Source: Allotamlana fucoidanivorans
GTDB taxonomy: Bacteria; Bacteroidota; Bacteroidia; Flavobacteriales; Flavobacteriaceae
Direction: 5' to 3'
Length of the DNA: 64,000 nucleotides
Assembly: GCF_045788535.1 (NCBI RefSeq)
Contig: NZ_CP074074.1
Span: 2,294,001-2,358,000 of the forward strand
Under the pieces are notes generated by a model, which worked only from the letters and a program-made list of their open reading frames with translations, was not told the origin of the DNA and did not search any database. Position 1 is the first letter of the stretch; each line of letters opens with the position of its first letter. The position numbers and the translations under genes were made by a program. Positions 46,057 through 55,086 of the stretch are shown here, piece by piece.

Positions 46057-47763
46057 ATGTGTGGTATTTTAGGGTTTGTAGGTTCAGGTCAATATAAAAC
46101 CGCTTTGAGCCGTATGTTAAGTATACAAGCGCATAGAGGGCCCGATTTTACAGGAACTTATTTTGATGAAGGGTTTGCTGCTATGGGGCACAATAGGTTG
46201 TCTATTATTGATTTATCGTCAAGTGCCAATCAACCATTTCAAGACCATTCAGGGCGATATATCATGGTTTTTAATGGTGAAATTTATAACTATTTAGAGC
46301 TTAAAAACACCTTAAAACAACAGTACAATTTTATAACTTCGTCTGACACCGAAGTTTTATTAGCCGCATTTTGCATCTATGGGAAGGGATGTTTGGATAT
46401 GGTTAACGGTATGTTTGCTTTTGCTATTTGGGATAAAAAAGATAAAACATTGTTTGCTGCCAGAGACCGTTTTGGTATTAAACCATTCTATTATTTTAAG
46501 AATGCGGAATCCTTCATTTTTTCAAGTGAAATTAAAACTATCCATGAAACAGGAGTATGTAAAGCACCCAATGAAGTTGTTTGGGGTCATTATTTTTTAA
46601 ATGGTAGTTATGGGCAACCTCATGAAACGTTTTGGGAGGGAATTCAACAACTGCCAGCAGGACATTATTTGGAGTTTTCAGAAGGGAAATTGCATGTGGA
46701 ATCTTGGTACGATTTTGTATATCGTGTAAAAAATAAACCACAAATAACCGATTATCAGGAAGCTCAAGCCGTTTATGAAAATTTACTGATTGATAGTATT
46801 ACCTTGAGATGTAGAGCTGATGTACCTATCGGCTTCAATATTAGTGGTGGGTTAGACAGTTCTGCATTGTTAGCAATGGCCAATATATCGCAACATGATA
46901 TTTCAAACATTGAGGCATTCACGTTTTATACAGGCGATGAAAATTATGACGAATTACCATGGGTAAACCAAATGATAGAACGGTATAAAAATCCGCTGCA
47001 AAAAGTATGTCTAACTTCAAATGAGGTACCTAGTTTAGCAAAAAAAATAAGTCATTTTCAAGATGAACCTTATGGAGGGCTTCCTACTTTAGCCTATTCA
47101 AAAGTATTTCATTCGGCATCAAAAAAAGGTGTTAAAGTGCTGTTAGACGGACAAGGCATGGATGAGCAATTAGCAGGGTATGACTATTATCAAAAAAACT
47201 CTTACTCAACCATTCAAGGTGTTCATAAAAGTCCGTTTAAAAGGCATTTATTTAACACCAAATGGGCTGAAAATTTTTCAAAAGTGATTTACCCTAAACC
47301 CTTTGAGTCATCTCTGGAAAACCTTCAGTATAGAGACTTATTTTACACCAAAATTCCAAGAGCATTACGGTTTAATGATAGAATTTCTATGGCGTTTTCA
47401 ACAGAATTAAGAGTCCCGTTTTTAGATTATAGATTGGTGGAATTAGGTGTTTCCTTGCCTAAGGCTTTTAAAATAAAAAACCATCAGGGGAAACAAATTT
47501 TAAGGGATATTGTTGCGAATAGTGTTGGAAACAATGTTTCGTATGCCCCCAAAAGGCCTTTGCAAACACCACAACGCGAATGGTTAGGGCGTGAATTGAA
47601 CGGCTTTGTAGAATATGAATTGGAGAAAATTAAATCGACCCATTACAGTACATGGTTTAATATGAAAGCCATTGATTTAGAATGGCAGAACTATTTGGCA
47701 GGCGACAATCAATCAAGTTTTCATATATGGCAATTGGTGAATTTTGCTTTGTTAATGGCTTAA
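46057..47763 (+). CDS. asnB: Asparagine synthase-like glutamine amidotransferase
   Basis: A 568-residue AsnB-family protein. Cys2 (MCGILGF) is the glutaminase nucleophile, with HRGPD, AMGHNRLSIIDL and FNGEIYN from the class II amidotransferase domain. The synthetase domain has the ATP-pyrophosphatase loop SGGLDSS at 263-269 and GQGMDEQLAGY. All catalytic residues seen are intact. It could make asparagine. Within glycan clusters related proteins amidate sugar acids, and the context here favours that. It follows neuA by 5 bases and is the last gene before a 59-base gap with a promoter-like box. Confidence 0.88.
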   Translation: MCGILGFVGSGQYKTALSRMLSIQAHRGPDFTGTYFDEGFAAMGHNRLSIIDLSSSANQPFQDHSGRYIMVFNGEIYNYLELKNTLKQQYNFITSSDTEVLLAAFCIYGKGCLDMVNGMFAFAIWDKKDKTLFAARDRFGIKPFYYFKNAESFIFSSEIKTIHETGVCKAPNEVVWGHYFLNGSYGQPHETFWEGIQQLPAGHYLEFSEGKLHVESWYDFVYRVKNKPQITDYQEAQAVYENLLIDSITLRCRADVPIGFNISGGLDSSALLAMANISQHDISNIEAFTFYTGDENYDELPWVNQMIERYKNPLQKVCLTSNEVPSLAKKISHFQDEPYGGLPTLAYSKVFHSASKKGVKVLLDGQGMDEQLAGYDYYQKNSYSTIQGVHKSPFKRHLFNTKWAENFSKVIYPKPFESSLENLQYRDLFYTKIPRALRFNDRISMAFSTELRVPFLDYRLVELGVSLPKAFKIKNHQGKQILRDIVANSVGNNVSYAPKRPLQTPQREWLGRELNGFVEYELEKIKSTHYSTWFNMKAIDLEWQNYLAGDNQSSFHIWQLVNFALLMA

Positions 47764-47789
47764 AAGTTTACTTGGTTGAACTAAAATAG

Positions 47790-47797
47790 TATATTTG
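47790..47797 (+). promoter_or_regulatory. Candidate internal -7 promoter element
   Basis: TATATTTG matches TAnnTTTG in one of the few gaps within the cluster, 26 bases before the TTG start of the 465-residue gene. TTG triplets lie 12 and 16 bases upstream, closer than the ideal 19. It could start a second transcript covering the distal genes. Confidence 0.4.
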
Positions 47798-47822
47798 GGT
47801 TTGTAACGAGAATCACTATAAT

Positions 47823-49220
47823 TTGCACATAAAAAAATCAAAACTAGCACTTGTTATTACCGATGGTGTCGGCTTTAGAAATTTTATTTTAAGCGATTTT
47901 TTAACCCATGCAAATACTATTTTTGATGAGGTTGTGATTCTATCTTGTTTGCCTAAGAAGGTGTATGCAACACATACCCATTTGCGTGTTGTAGAGTTAG
48001 CTGTTTTTGAAGAAAGGTTTAAAACCTGGTTTTTTAGAAAGGCGAAGGAGATAGCCCATTTAAAATTAAATGCTAAAAACAATTTTGGTATCCTAGATAA
48101 TTTACAAGCCAACCACTCTAAATTAAAAACGCCCAGAGGATATGCAACGCGTTTTATATACAAGTTAACAGCATTATGCCATTCAGAAGCGTGTATTCAG
48201 ATGTTTCAGAAGTTTCAAAATTATACCTTTAAAAATCATCAGATTACTGAAGCATATCGCGCTATTTTAAATGACGAGGAATTTTCAATGCTGTTTTTTA
48301 CACATCAACGGCCTCCCTATATAGCGCCATTGGTGTATGCTGCACAAAAGCAAAAGCTAAAAACGGTGGCGTTTATTTTTAGCTGGGATAATTTAGCTTC
48401 AAAAGGACGCATGGCTTCAAATTTTGATTATTATCTGGTGTGGAGCGATTTGATGAAGCAGGATTTACTTCAGTTTTATAGAGCTATAACCGAGAAACAA
48501 ATTGCGGTGGTAGGAACCCCACAATTTGTGCCTTATGTTATGGAGGATTACCAGGTTTTAAAATCAGAATTCCTCAAAACATTTGATTTAGATGAACATT
48601 TAAAGACCATTTGTTTTAGTTGTGGTGATATTTCAACCAGTAAAAATGATGAATTGTATATTGAAACCATTGCTGAAGCCATACAGAATAAAACCATTGC
48701 CCCAGTTAATTTTATAGTGCGTACCTCTCCAGCAGAAGATCCTGTGCGGTTTGAAGGTTTAGTAAAGCAATATCCGTTCATAAAGTGGCATTTCCCAAAA
48801 TGGAAACAGGTAAGACCTAAGCATCAAGAATCTTGGTCACAACGCATCCCAACGATTGAAGATGTTAAACAATTGCGAGCCTTGTTAGAATATTGCGATT
48901 TGAATATCAATATGTTGTCCACCATGAGTTTAGATTTTATGATGTTTAATAAACCTGTTGTGAATCCTGTTTTTGGAAATACTGAAAATGGTTTGTATAA
49001 CGATCAGCGTTTTCTCGGGTATGCCCATATTGAACACCTAGTACACAGTAAAGCAACTAAGATAGTAAAAAATAAAACGGCATTGTTGACTGCTATTTCT
49101 CAATATTTGGTACATGATAATGATGCTGTGTGTCGTCAGGAATTTATAAAACAACAAGTAGGTGTGCCTCTAAAGCAAACAAATGAAGTTCTAGTTAATA
49201 GCATGAAGCAATGGCTGTAA
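47823..49220 (+). CDS. Unassigned GT-B-like protein of the nonulosonate region
   Basis: A 465-residue soluble protein, starting with TTG, that I cannot place in a named family. It has a two-domain look. The first half holds LALVITDGVGFRNFIL. The second opens with TVAFIFSWDNLASKGRM and YYLVWSDLMKQDLLQFY, and ends with LLEYCDLNINMLSTMSLDFM and KPVVNPVFGN. This is the pattern of CDP-glycerol phosphotransferase / UDP-sugar GT-B proteins, where a surface-glycan transfer site lies at the domain junction. Position just after neuBCA-asnB makes it a candidate nonulosonate transferase (inference). Confidence 0.72.
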   Translation: MHIKKSKLALVITDGVGFRNFILSDFLTHANTIFDEVVILSCLPKKVYATHTHLRVVELAVFEERFKTWFFRKAKEIAHLKLNAKNNFGILDNLQANHSKLKTPRGYATRFIYKLTALCHSEACIQMFQKFQNYTFKNHQITEAYRAILNDEEFSMLFFTHQRPPYIAPLVYAAQKQKLKTVAFIFSWDNLASKGRMASNFDYYLVWSDLMKQDLLQFYRAITEKQIAVVGTPQFVPYVMEDYQVLKSEFLKTFDLDEHLKTICFSCGDISTSKNDELYIETIAEAIQNKTIAPVNFIVRTSPAEDPVRFEGLVKQYPFIKWHFPKWKQVRPKHQESWSQRIPTIEDVKQLRALLEYCDLNINMLSTMSLDFMMFNKPVVNPVFGNTENGLYNDQRFLGYAHIEHLVHSKATKIVKNKTALLTAISQYLVHDNDAVCRQEFIKQQVGVPLKQTNEVLVNSMKQWL

Positions 49221-50299
49221 AAAATAAACATATTGCCGTGGTTTGTGATTATAGGCTTATTGAAGAGCGAGTGGGAGGCATGGATCATTTTTTTTGGCGG
49301 TTTCAAAAAGCTTGTGAGGCGCAACACATAAAAATTGATTGGTTTTTTCCTAATACGGCAACGCATGGCGCGTATCATCAATTTAGGATTATTCCAGCCT
49401 TAAAGCATTTAAGTTTAGAACAGAATTTTCTGAATTATATTGAAGCAAATAATGTTCAATATTCATATATCATTACCCATTTTGTAGAACTTTGTACTCC
49501 CTTTTTTAAGAGTTTAAAAAGGCTTCAAAATTCAAAAGTTATTGCTGTTGACCATAATCCACGGCCATTACATGGCTATCCTTTAAAAAAACGCATCAAA
49601 AAAAGACTAAAGGGCTGGTTGTTTTCAAGGTATATAGACCAGTTTGTGGGGGTTTCAGACTATACGGTAAATGAAATTTTAAAAGATTTTGGAAATCACA
49701 TACGTAATAAAAGCTTAGTAATTTATAATGGTATTGCGATTGAAAACATTATAGTCAATGAAAACAGAAAGAAGACGTTTCCTAAATGTCTTGTGGCTTC
49801 TCATTTACGACCATCAAAAGGAGTTCAAGATTTAATAGAGGCTGTATATCAATTACCTGAGTCTGTTAAATATCATATTAAAATTGATGTTTATGGTGAA
49901 GGACCTTATGAAGAAATACTTAAAAATAAAGTAAATTCATTATCATTAAATAAAATATTTTCGTTTAAAGGAAGTGTTGCTAATCTGAATGAAATATACT
50001 GTTTATATGATTATATGTTGCAACCCACACATATGGAATGTTTCAGTTTGTCTATCTTAGAAAGTTTAGCGGCAAATGTCCCCGTAATAACTACGCCAGT
50101 GGGAGGCAATACTGAGGTTGTAAAACAGGGAAGGAATGGGTTTATTTTTGAAACGAAAAATATAAAAGCACTTGCACAACTATTAGAAAAGATGGTTAAA
50201 GGTGACATGTATATTAATGGTAATACGAGAACATTAATTAAAGAAAAATTTTCAATAGATACCATGGTTGTGAATCATTTGAAACTTTTAGAATTATGA
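49211..50299 (+). CDS. Glycosyltransferase family 4 (GT-B)
   Basis: A 362-residue GT-B enzyme. The N-terminal domain has RVGGMDHFFWRF, like the GGxE loop of GT4 proteins, and DHNPRPLHGYPLK. The C-terminal donor domain has CLVASHLRPSKGVQDL and the ExxxxxxxE motif in ECFSLSILESLAANVPVITT. It overlaps the upstream gene by 10 bases and the next by 4. Confidence 0.91.
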   Translation: MAVKNKHIAVVCDYRLIEERVGGMDHFFWRFQKACEAQHIKIDWFFPNTATHGAYHQFRIIPALKHLSLEQNFLNYIEANNVQYSYIITHFVELCTPFFKSLKRLQNSKVIAVDHNPRPLHGYPLKKRIKKRLKGWLFSRYIDQFVGVSDYTVNEILKDFGNHIRNKSLVIYNGIAIENIIVNENRKKTFPKCLVASHLRPSKGVQDLIEAVYQLPESVKYHIKIDVYGEGPYEEILKNKVNSLSLNKIFSFKGSVANLNEIYCLYDYMLQPTHMECFSLSILESLAANVPVITTPVGGNTEVVKQGRNGFIFETKNIKALAQLLEKMVKGDMYINGNTRTLIKEKFSIDTMVVNHLKLLEL

Positions 50300-51441
50300 A
50301 CATAGCCTTTTTAACCCCAGAATTTCCACATCCTAAAACAGGAAAAGCAGGAGGTATAGGAACTAGCATTTTAAATCTGTCTGAAGCTCTGTCAAGTTTG
50401 GGACATCATGTTACCGTATTTGTTTATGGGCAGGATAAAGACGATTATTTTGTTGAGAATAATATACATTACCATAAAATTAAGAATATTAAAGTAAAAG
50501 GTTTATCGCTAATTCTTACTCTAAAAAAAGTAGAAAGGTTAATAAATAAATTACACGATTCGGGGAAACTAGACATAGTGGAAGCGCCAGATTGGACAGG
50601 GTTTACGGCTTTTGTTTCTCCTGTTTGTCCGTTGGTTTTAAGACTACATGGCACAGATACCTATTTCTGTCATTTAGAACGTAGAGCAGTAAAATTGAAA
50701 AACAAGTTTCTTGAAAAAAGGGCATTAGAGCAAGCTAAAGGTATTATTAGTGTAAGCAATTATACGGGGCAATTAACCAATGAATTGTTCGCTTTAAATA
50801 ATAATTATACGGTGATTCCTAATGGAGTTGATGTAAATATATTTGAACCCAAACAGAGTAACTCAAACAAATTAATTATTTTGTATTTCGGAACCCTCAT
50901 TCGGAAAAAAGGCTTATTAGATTTGCCTGAAATTTTTAATATCGTTCATAAATCAAATAAAGAGGTGACACTTTTGTTGGTAGGAAAGGATAGTGGCGAT
51001 GTAAAAACGGGATCTCCATCTACATGGAAACTCATGCAACCTTTATTTGATAAATCAGCCATTAAAAAGGTACGTTATTTAGGTGCTGTTCCGTATGCTA
51101 AAATTCAAGATTTAATTAATGATGCCACAATTTGTGTGTTTCCTACATTTGCTGAAGCCTTACCAGTATCATGGTTGGAGGCTATGGCTATGGAGAAAGC
51201 TATTGTAGCCTCAAATATTGGCTGGGCAAACGAAATGATTGAAGATGGTAAGGAAGGTTTTTTGGTGCATCCAACACATCACAAAGTGTATGCAGCACGT
51301 ATTTTAGAATTGTTGGATAATGCTAATAAAAGACGAGAATTTGGTAAGGCCGCTAGAGAAAAAGTGTTAAAACAGTTTAGTCATGATTTGGTAGCTAAGC
51401 GTTCGGTTGAATTTTATAAAAACATATTAGAGACTTGCTAA
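50296..51441 (+). CDS. Glycosyltransferase family 4 (GT-B)
   Basis: A 381-residue GT-B enzyme with the classic GT4 N-terminus FLTPEFPHPKTGKAGGIGTS (residues 5-24), where the Gly-rich loop binds the donor phosphate. The C-terminal domain holds LYFGTLIRKKGLLDLP, then EALPVSWLEAMAMEKAIVAS with the paired glutamates. It is similar in layout to, but clearly distinct from, the preceding GT4 protein, so the pair is not a recent duplication. It overlaps the next gene by 7 bases. Confidence 0.92.
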   Translation: MNIAFLTPEFPHPKTGKAGGIGTSILNLSEALSSLGHHVTVFVYGQDKDDYFVENNIHYHKIKNIKVKGLSLILTLKKVERLINKLHDSGKLDIVEAPDWTGFTAFVSPVCPLVLRLHGTDTYFCHLERRAVKLKNKFLEKRALEQAKGIISVSNYTGQLTNELFALNNNYTVIPNGVDVNIFEPKQSNSNKLIILYFGTLIRKKGLLDLPEIFNIVHKSNKEVTLLLVGKDSGDVKTGSPSTWKLMQPLFDKSAIKKVRYLGAVPYAKIQDLINDATICVFPTFAEALPVSWLEAMAMEKAIVASNIGWANEMIEDGKEGFLVHPTHHKVYAARILELLDNANKRREFGKAAREKVLKQFSHDLVAKRSVEFYKNILETC

Positions 51442-52970
51442 GTTTAAAAACATACATAGCTTCAAATGGGGTAGAAATATTATACACAGGTACTCCTGAT
51501 TTTGAATGTCTTGATACATTGGTTCAAAGAGAAGGTGATATCTGGCATAGCAGCTTGAATCAAGGGTATAAAAATACGTTTCCTGAAATTATTTATCAAA
51601 CCGCTGTGTTTTTTTGGTATGCCAAAGATTTTGATGGACTAAAAACGTCAGTTAGTTGGCGTATTAATCCGAATGCTTTTGCCGTAAGAAAGGAAGTTTG
51701 GGAGACTGTTGGCGGCTTTGATTATGATTACGAGAACATACAAACTTCGGCTTTTGATTTTGGGTTTAACCTACTTAGGTACCAAGGTGCTATACCTTTA
51801 TTTGTAGATGGATTGTTTGAGACAAAGCATGAACAGGTGCAAATTTCTATACAGGATGTTTATACTTTTTACAAGAAAAATTTTAAGCACTCACAAGGTG
51901 TCTATATGCTTTTGCGTCGTGGTATTTGGAATATCCATGAGTTTAAAAGTTATAGATTTGCAAAAAATAACCACAGCTATAAACATAAAAAGAATGTACT
52001 GTCACCGAGAGTTTTAAAACCCATTACAGGTCAACCTACCGTAAGCTATATTATTCCAACCATGATGCGGCAGGCCTTCACAATCAATCTTTTAAATGAT
52101 TTAGAAAATCAAACTTATAAGCCACATCAGGTAGTGGTTGTAGATGCCACCCCTGAAGACCAACGGGATCAATCACTGTATAATAGGCATTTTTCTTTTG
52201 ATTTAATTGTTAGATGGCAAACTAGCAAAGGAAGTTGTAGAGCTAGAAATGAGGCTATTACATTGTGTTCTGGTGATTATATTGTTTTTGGCGATGATGA
52301 TATTAGAATTCAGCCGCATTTTATTGAAAATCATATACGATTGTTGCAAACCTATAAGGCTGAAGCTTGTAACGGATTCGATATAAGAGCCGATCACCAG
52401 CAACAAGATTTGAAGGATTTAGATACAAAGTTAAAAGCCTTGGGTGAAAAACGATGGAAAGTTGGTGCGGCACAATCTTTTAGTAATGCTAATTCCTGTG
52501 TAACACGTCGTGTGGTGGAGCAATTAGGTGGAAATGATATAAATTATGATGGGGGTTATGGGGAAGATGCAGATTTCGGACTTTCTATTTCAAAACTTGG
52601 GGTAACGGTATTACAAAATCCGTTTTCGGTTAATTTACATTTAAAACCTCCTGTTGGGGGGTATAGGTTTTGGGGAAAACAGGCTAGTCTTAAAGGTAAA
52701 AAAAGGAAACAACAACCCTGGGAACTAGATAAACCAGTAAGATGGGTTGTGCCTAAGCCGAGCCCCACTATTATGTATCAATTGTTTAAACATTTTACAA
52801 AGGATCAAAGAAGAGAGTATAAGATTAAATATTTTGTATTCTACTTCACAAAGGCGAGAAGGATTCTGCTACCATTACGGTTTTTAGTATGGCCTTGGCG
52901 TATGTTACAATTTAATCGGTCAGAATTTTATGCCAAACAGTTAATGGCATTAGGAAAACGAATTAAATGA
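51435..52970 (+). CDS. Glycosyltransferase family 2 with a partial second GT2 domain at the N-terminus
   Basis: A 511-residue protein starting with TTG. Residues ~205-430 form a complete GT2 domain: SYIIPTMMRQAFTINLL, VVVDATPEDQR, the metal site FGDDDIR and the catalytic-base region GGYGEDADFGLSISKLG. Residues ~60-150 resemble only the C-terminal half of another GT2 domain (INPNAFAVRKEVWETVGGFD ... FDFGFNLLRYQG), without the nucleotide-binding half. The N-terminal part may be a relic of a fused or truncated GT2. It overlaps both neighbours by a few bases. Confidence 0.83.
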   Translation: MLSLKTYIASNGVEILYTGTPDFECLDTLVQREGDIWHSSLNQGYKNTFPEIIYQTAVFFWYAKDFDGLKTSVSWRINPNAFAVRKEVWETVGGFDYDYENIQTSAFDFGFNLLRYQGAIPLFVDGLFETKHEQVQISIQDVYTFYKKNFKHSQGVYMLLRRGIWNIHEFKSYRFAKNNHSYKHKKNVLSPRVLKPITGQPTVSYIIPTMMRQAFTINLLNDLENQTYKPHQVVVVDATPEDQRDQSLYNRHFSFDLIVRWQTSKGSCRARNEAITLCSGDYIVFGDDDIRIQPHFIENHIRLLQTYKAEACNGFDIRADHQQQDLKDLDTKLKALGEKRWKVGAAQSFSNANSCVTRRVVEQLGGNDINYDGGYGEDADFGLSISKLGVTVLQNPFSVNLHLKPPVGGYRFWGKQASLKGKKRKQQPWELDKPVRWVVPKPSPTIMYQLFKHFTKDQRREYKIKYFVFYFTKARRILLPLRFLVWPWRMLQFNRSEFYAKQLMALGKRIK

Positions 52971-53968
52971 TGTTGAATTTTTCATTGATAATATGCACTT
53001 ATATGCGTCCGAAAGCATTGGTCTCTCTATTGCAATCGGTAGAACATCAAACGCTATATCCTAATGATATTTTAGTTGTGGATGGTTCTTTAAATGATGA
53101 AACCAAGCAGATTTTAAAACAAAACAGGTTTAAAAATGTAAAATACTATAGTGTAGGTAGCGTGCATAGAGGACTTACAAAGCAAAGAAATTATGGTATA
53201 AAACGTGTTCCTGATTCCACTGATATCATTTGTTTTTTAGATGATGATATCATCTTAATACCAGATTATTTTGAGCAGTTAATAGCCACTTACACTCAAA
53301 AACAAGACGCCCTGGCTGTTGGCGGTTACATAACAAATGAAGTAAATTGGGAGCCATCTGACAATCAAGACAGACCTTCAAAATTTTATTATGATGGTTT
53401 TATGCGTAACGAACCCCAACGCTTTAAAGTTCGAAGAAAGTTTGGCCTTTTGCCAGATGTGCCTCCTGGATATATGCCAAGTTTTTCTCATGGACGTTCC
53501 ATAAGTTTTTTGCCTCCTTCAGGTAAAATCTATGAAGTTGAGCAGCTTATGGGTGGGGTGTCCTCTTATAAAAAAAGTGTGTTTGAACAAATGTCATTTT
53601 CAGAATATTTTATAGGATACGGCCTATACGAAGATGCCGATTTCTCCTTGCGGCTATCAAAATTAGGCAAACTTTACATTAATACAAAAGCGCAGTTAGA
53701 GCATCATCATAATAGCTCTGGGCGTCCTGATGTATTTAAGTATGGTAAGATGGTTTTACGAAATGGATGGTATGTATGGCGTGTAAAATATACAAAGCCA
53801 GATATGACATCTACGCTGAAATGGCATGCTACAAGTTTACTTTTAACACTTATAAGGTTTACAAATATAGTCACGTCTCAAAATAAGAAAGCGGCTTTAT
53901 TGGAGACTTTTGGACGTGTTGTAGGATGGTGGTCACTATTGTTTAATAAACCCAAGCTAGAACAATGA
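52967..53968 (+). CDS. Glycosyltransferase family 2
   Basis: A 333-residue GT2 enzyme. FSLIICTYMRPKALVSLL is at 5-22, LVVDGSLNDETK follows, the metal site is FLDDDII and the catalytic-base segment GLYEDADFSLRLSKLG. The latter is closely similar in form to the same segment in the upstream 511-residue protein, so the two may be related in specificity or origin. It has no membrane segment and overlaps both neighbouring genes by 4 bases. Confidence 0.91.
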   Translation: MMLNFSLIICTYMRPKALVSLLQSVEHQTLYPNDILVVDGSLNDETKQILKQNRFKNVKYYSVGSVHRGLTKQRNYGIKRVPDSTDIICFLDDDIILIPDYFEQLIATYTQKQDALAVGGYITNEVNWEPSDNQDRPSKFYYDGFMRNEPQRFKVRRKFGLLPDVPPGYMPSFSHGRSISFLPPSGKIYEVEQLMGGVSSYKKSVFEQMSFSEYFIGYGLYEDADFSLRLSKLGKLYINTKAQLEHHHNSSGRPDVFKYGKMVLRNGWYVWRVKYTKPDMTSTLKWHATSLLLTLIRFTNIVTSQNKKAALLETFGRVVGWWSLLFNKPKLEQ

Positions 53969-55086
53969 CATTTGTAATTATTTCACATGTGTTGCATAAG
54001 GTTAATGCTGATGGAGTTTCGGCTTATGCTCCTTATGTAGGTGAAATGAATGTTTGGTTAAAGCATGTGGATAAGGTAGTTATTGTAGCTCCTGTTATTG
54101 AAACTGAACCCACCGCCATAGACCTACACTATAAACATGATCAAATAACCTTAAAACCAATTTCTGCTATACAATTTACATCTGTTAGTACCGCTTTTAT
54201 TTCGACACTAAAAGTACCCTATATATTTTGGAGGCTTATGCAAGTTTGTTTTCAAGCCGATCATGTACATTTACGCTGCCCAGGAAATATTGGCTTGTTG
54301 GGCTGTCTTGTTCAAATTTTATTTCCTAAAAAAACAAAAACAGCCAAATATGCGGGTAATTGGGACCCCAAAGCCAATCAACCCTTAAGTTACAGATTTC
54401 AAAAATGGTTATTGTCTAATACGTTTTTAACCCGAAATATGACAGTTTTGGTATATGGTACTTGGAAAGGTCAAACAAAAAACATCAAGCCGTTTTTTAC
54501 CGCAACCTATAAAAAAGAAGAAAGAGTAATTTCTAAAGTTCGTGATTATACGAAAGCATTAAAATTTGTCTTTATAGGAAGCTTGGTAGCGGGAAAACGA
54601 CCTTTATTGACTATTCAAATTATAGAACAGTTAATAAAAGATGGTTATGATGTTTCACTAGAGATATTTGGTGATGGTATTTTAAAAGATGATTTACAAG
54701 CTTATATTATAGAACATAATTTAACAACACGAGTAAAGCTATTGGGTAATCAAAGTAAACCTAAAGTTAAAGAGGCGTTAAAAACGGCACACTTTTCTAT
54801 ATTACCATCAAAATCTGAAGGCTGGCCAAAAGCTATTGCTGAAGCTATGTTTTTTGGCGTTGTACCCATTGCAACACCAATTTCTTGTGTGCCTGATATG
54901 TTAGATTATGGTAAAAGGGGGGTGCTTATTGAGGGCCGATTATCCGGAGATGTAACTATTTTGAAAAAGGTTTTAGGGGCTCCTCAATCGTTAAAAGATA
55001 TGTCGGAGGCGGCTTTCCAATGGTCTCAAATGTTTACTTTAGACTATTTTGAAAGCGAAATAGTAAAAATACTATCTGGTTCATGA
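53965..55086 (+). CDS. Glycosyltransferase family 4 (GT-B)
   Basis: A 373-residue GT-B enzyme. The N-terminal half is less typical (HVLHKVNADGVSAYAPYVGE and HVHLRCPGNIGLLG). The C-terminal donor domain is clear: KFVFIGSLVAGKRPLLTIQ, then EGWPKAIAEAMFFGVVPIAT with the ExxxxxxxE glutamates. Donor and acceptor are unknown. The gene overlaps each neighbour by 4 bases. Confidence 0.9.
   Translation: MTFVIISHVLHKVNADGVSAYAPYVGEMNVWLKHVDKVVIVAPVIETEPTAIDLHYKHDQITLKPISAIQFTSVSTAFISTLKVPYIFWRLMQVCFQADHVHLRCPGNIGLLGCLVQILFPKKTKTAKYAGNWDPKANQPLSYRFQKWLLSNTFLTRNMTVLVYGTWKGQTKNIKPFFTATYKKEERVISKVRDYTKALKFVFIGSLVAGKRPLLTIQIIEQLIKDGYDVSLEIFGDGILKDDLQAYIIEHNLTTRVKLLGNQSKPKVKEALKTAHFSILPSKSEGWPKAIAEAMFFGVVPIATPISCVPDMLDYGKRGVLIEGRLSGDVTILKKVLGAPQSLKDMSEAAFQWSQMFTLDYFESEIVKILSGS

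Noticed and set aside
48548..48781. Antisense open frames in the polysaccharide cluster
   Set aside because: These frames lie opposite coding sequences with conserved motifs and have no independent support; the same holds for the many similar short frames elsewhere.
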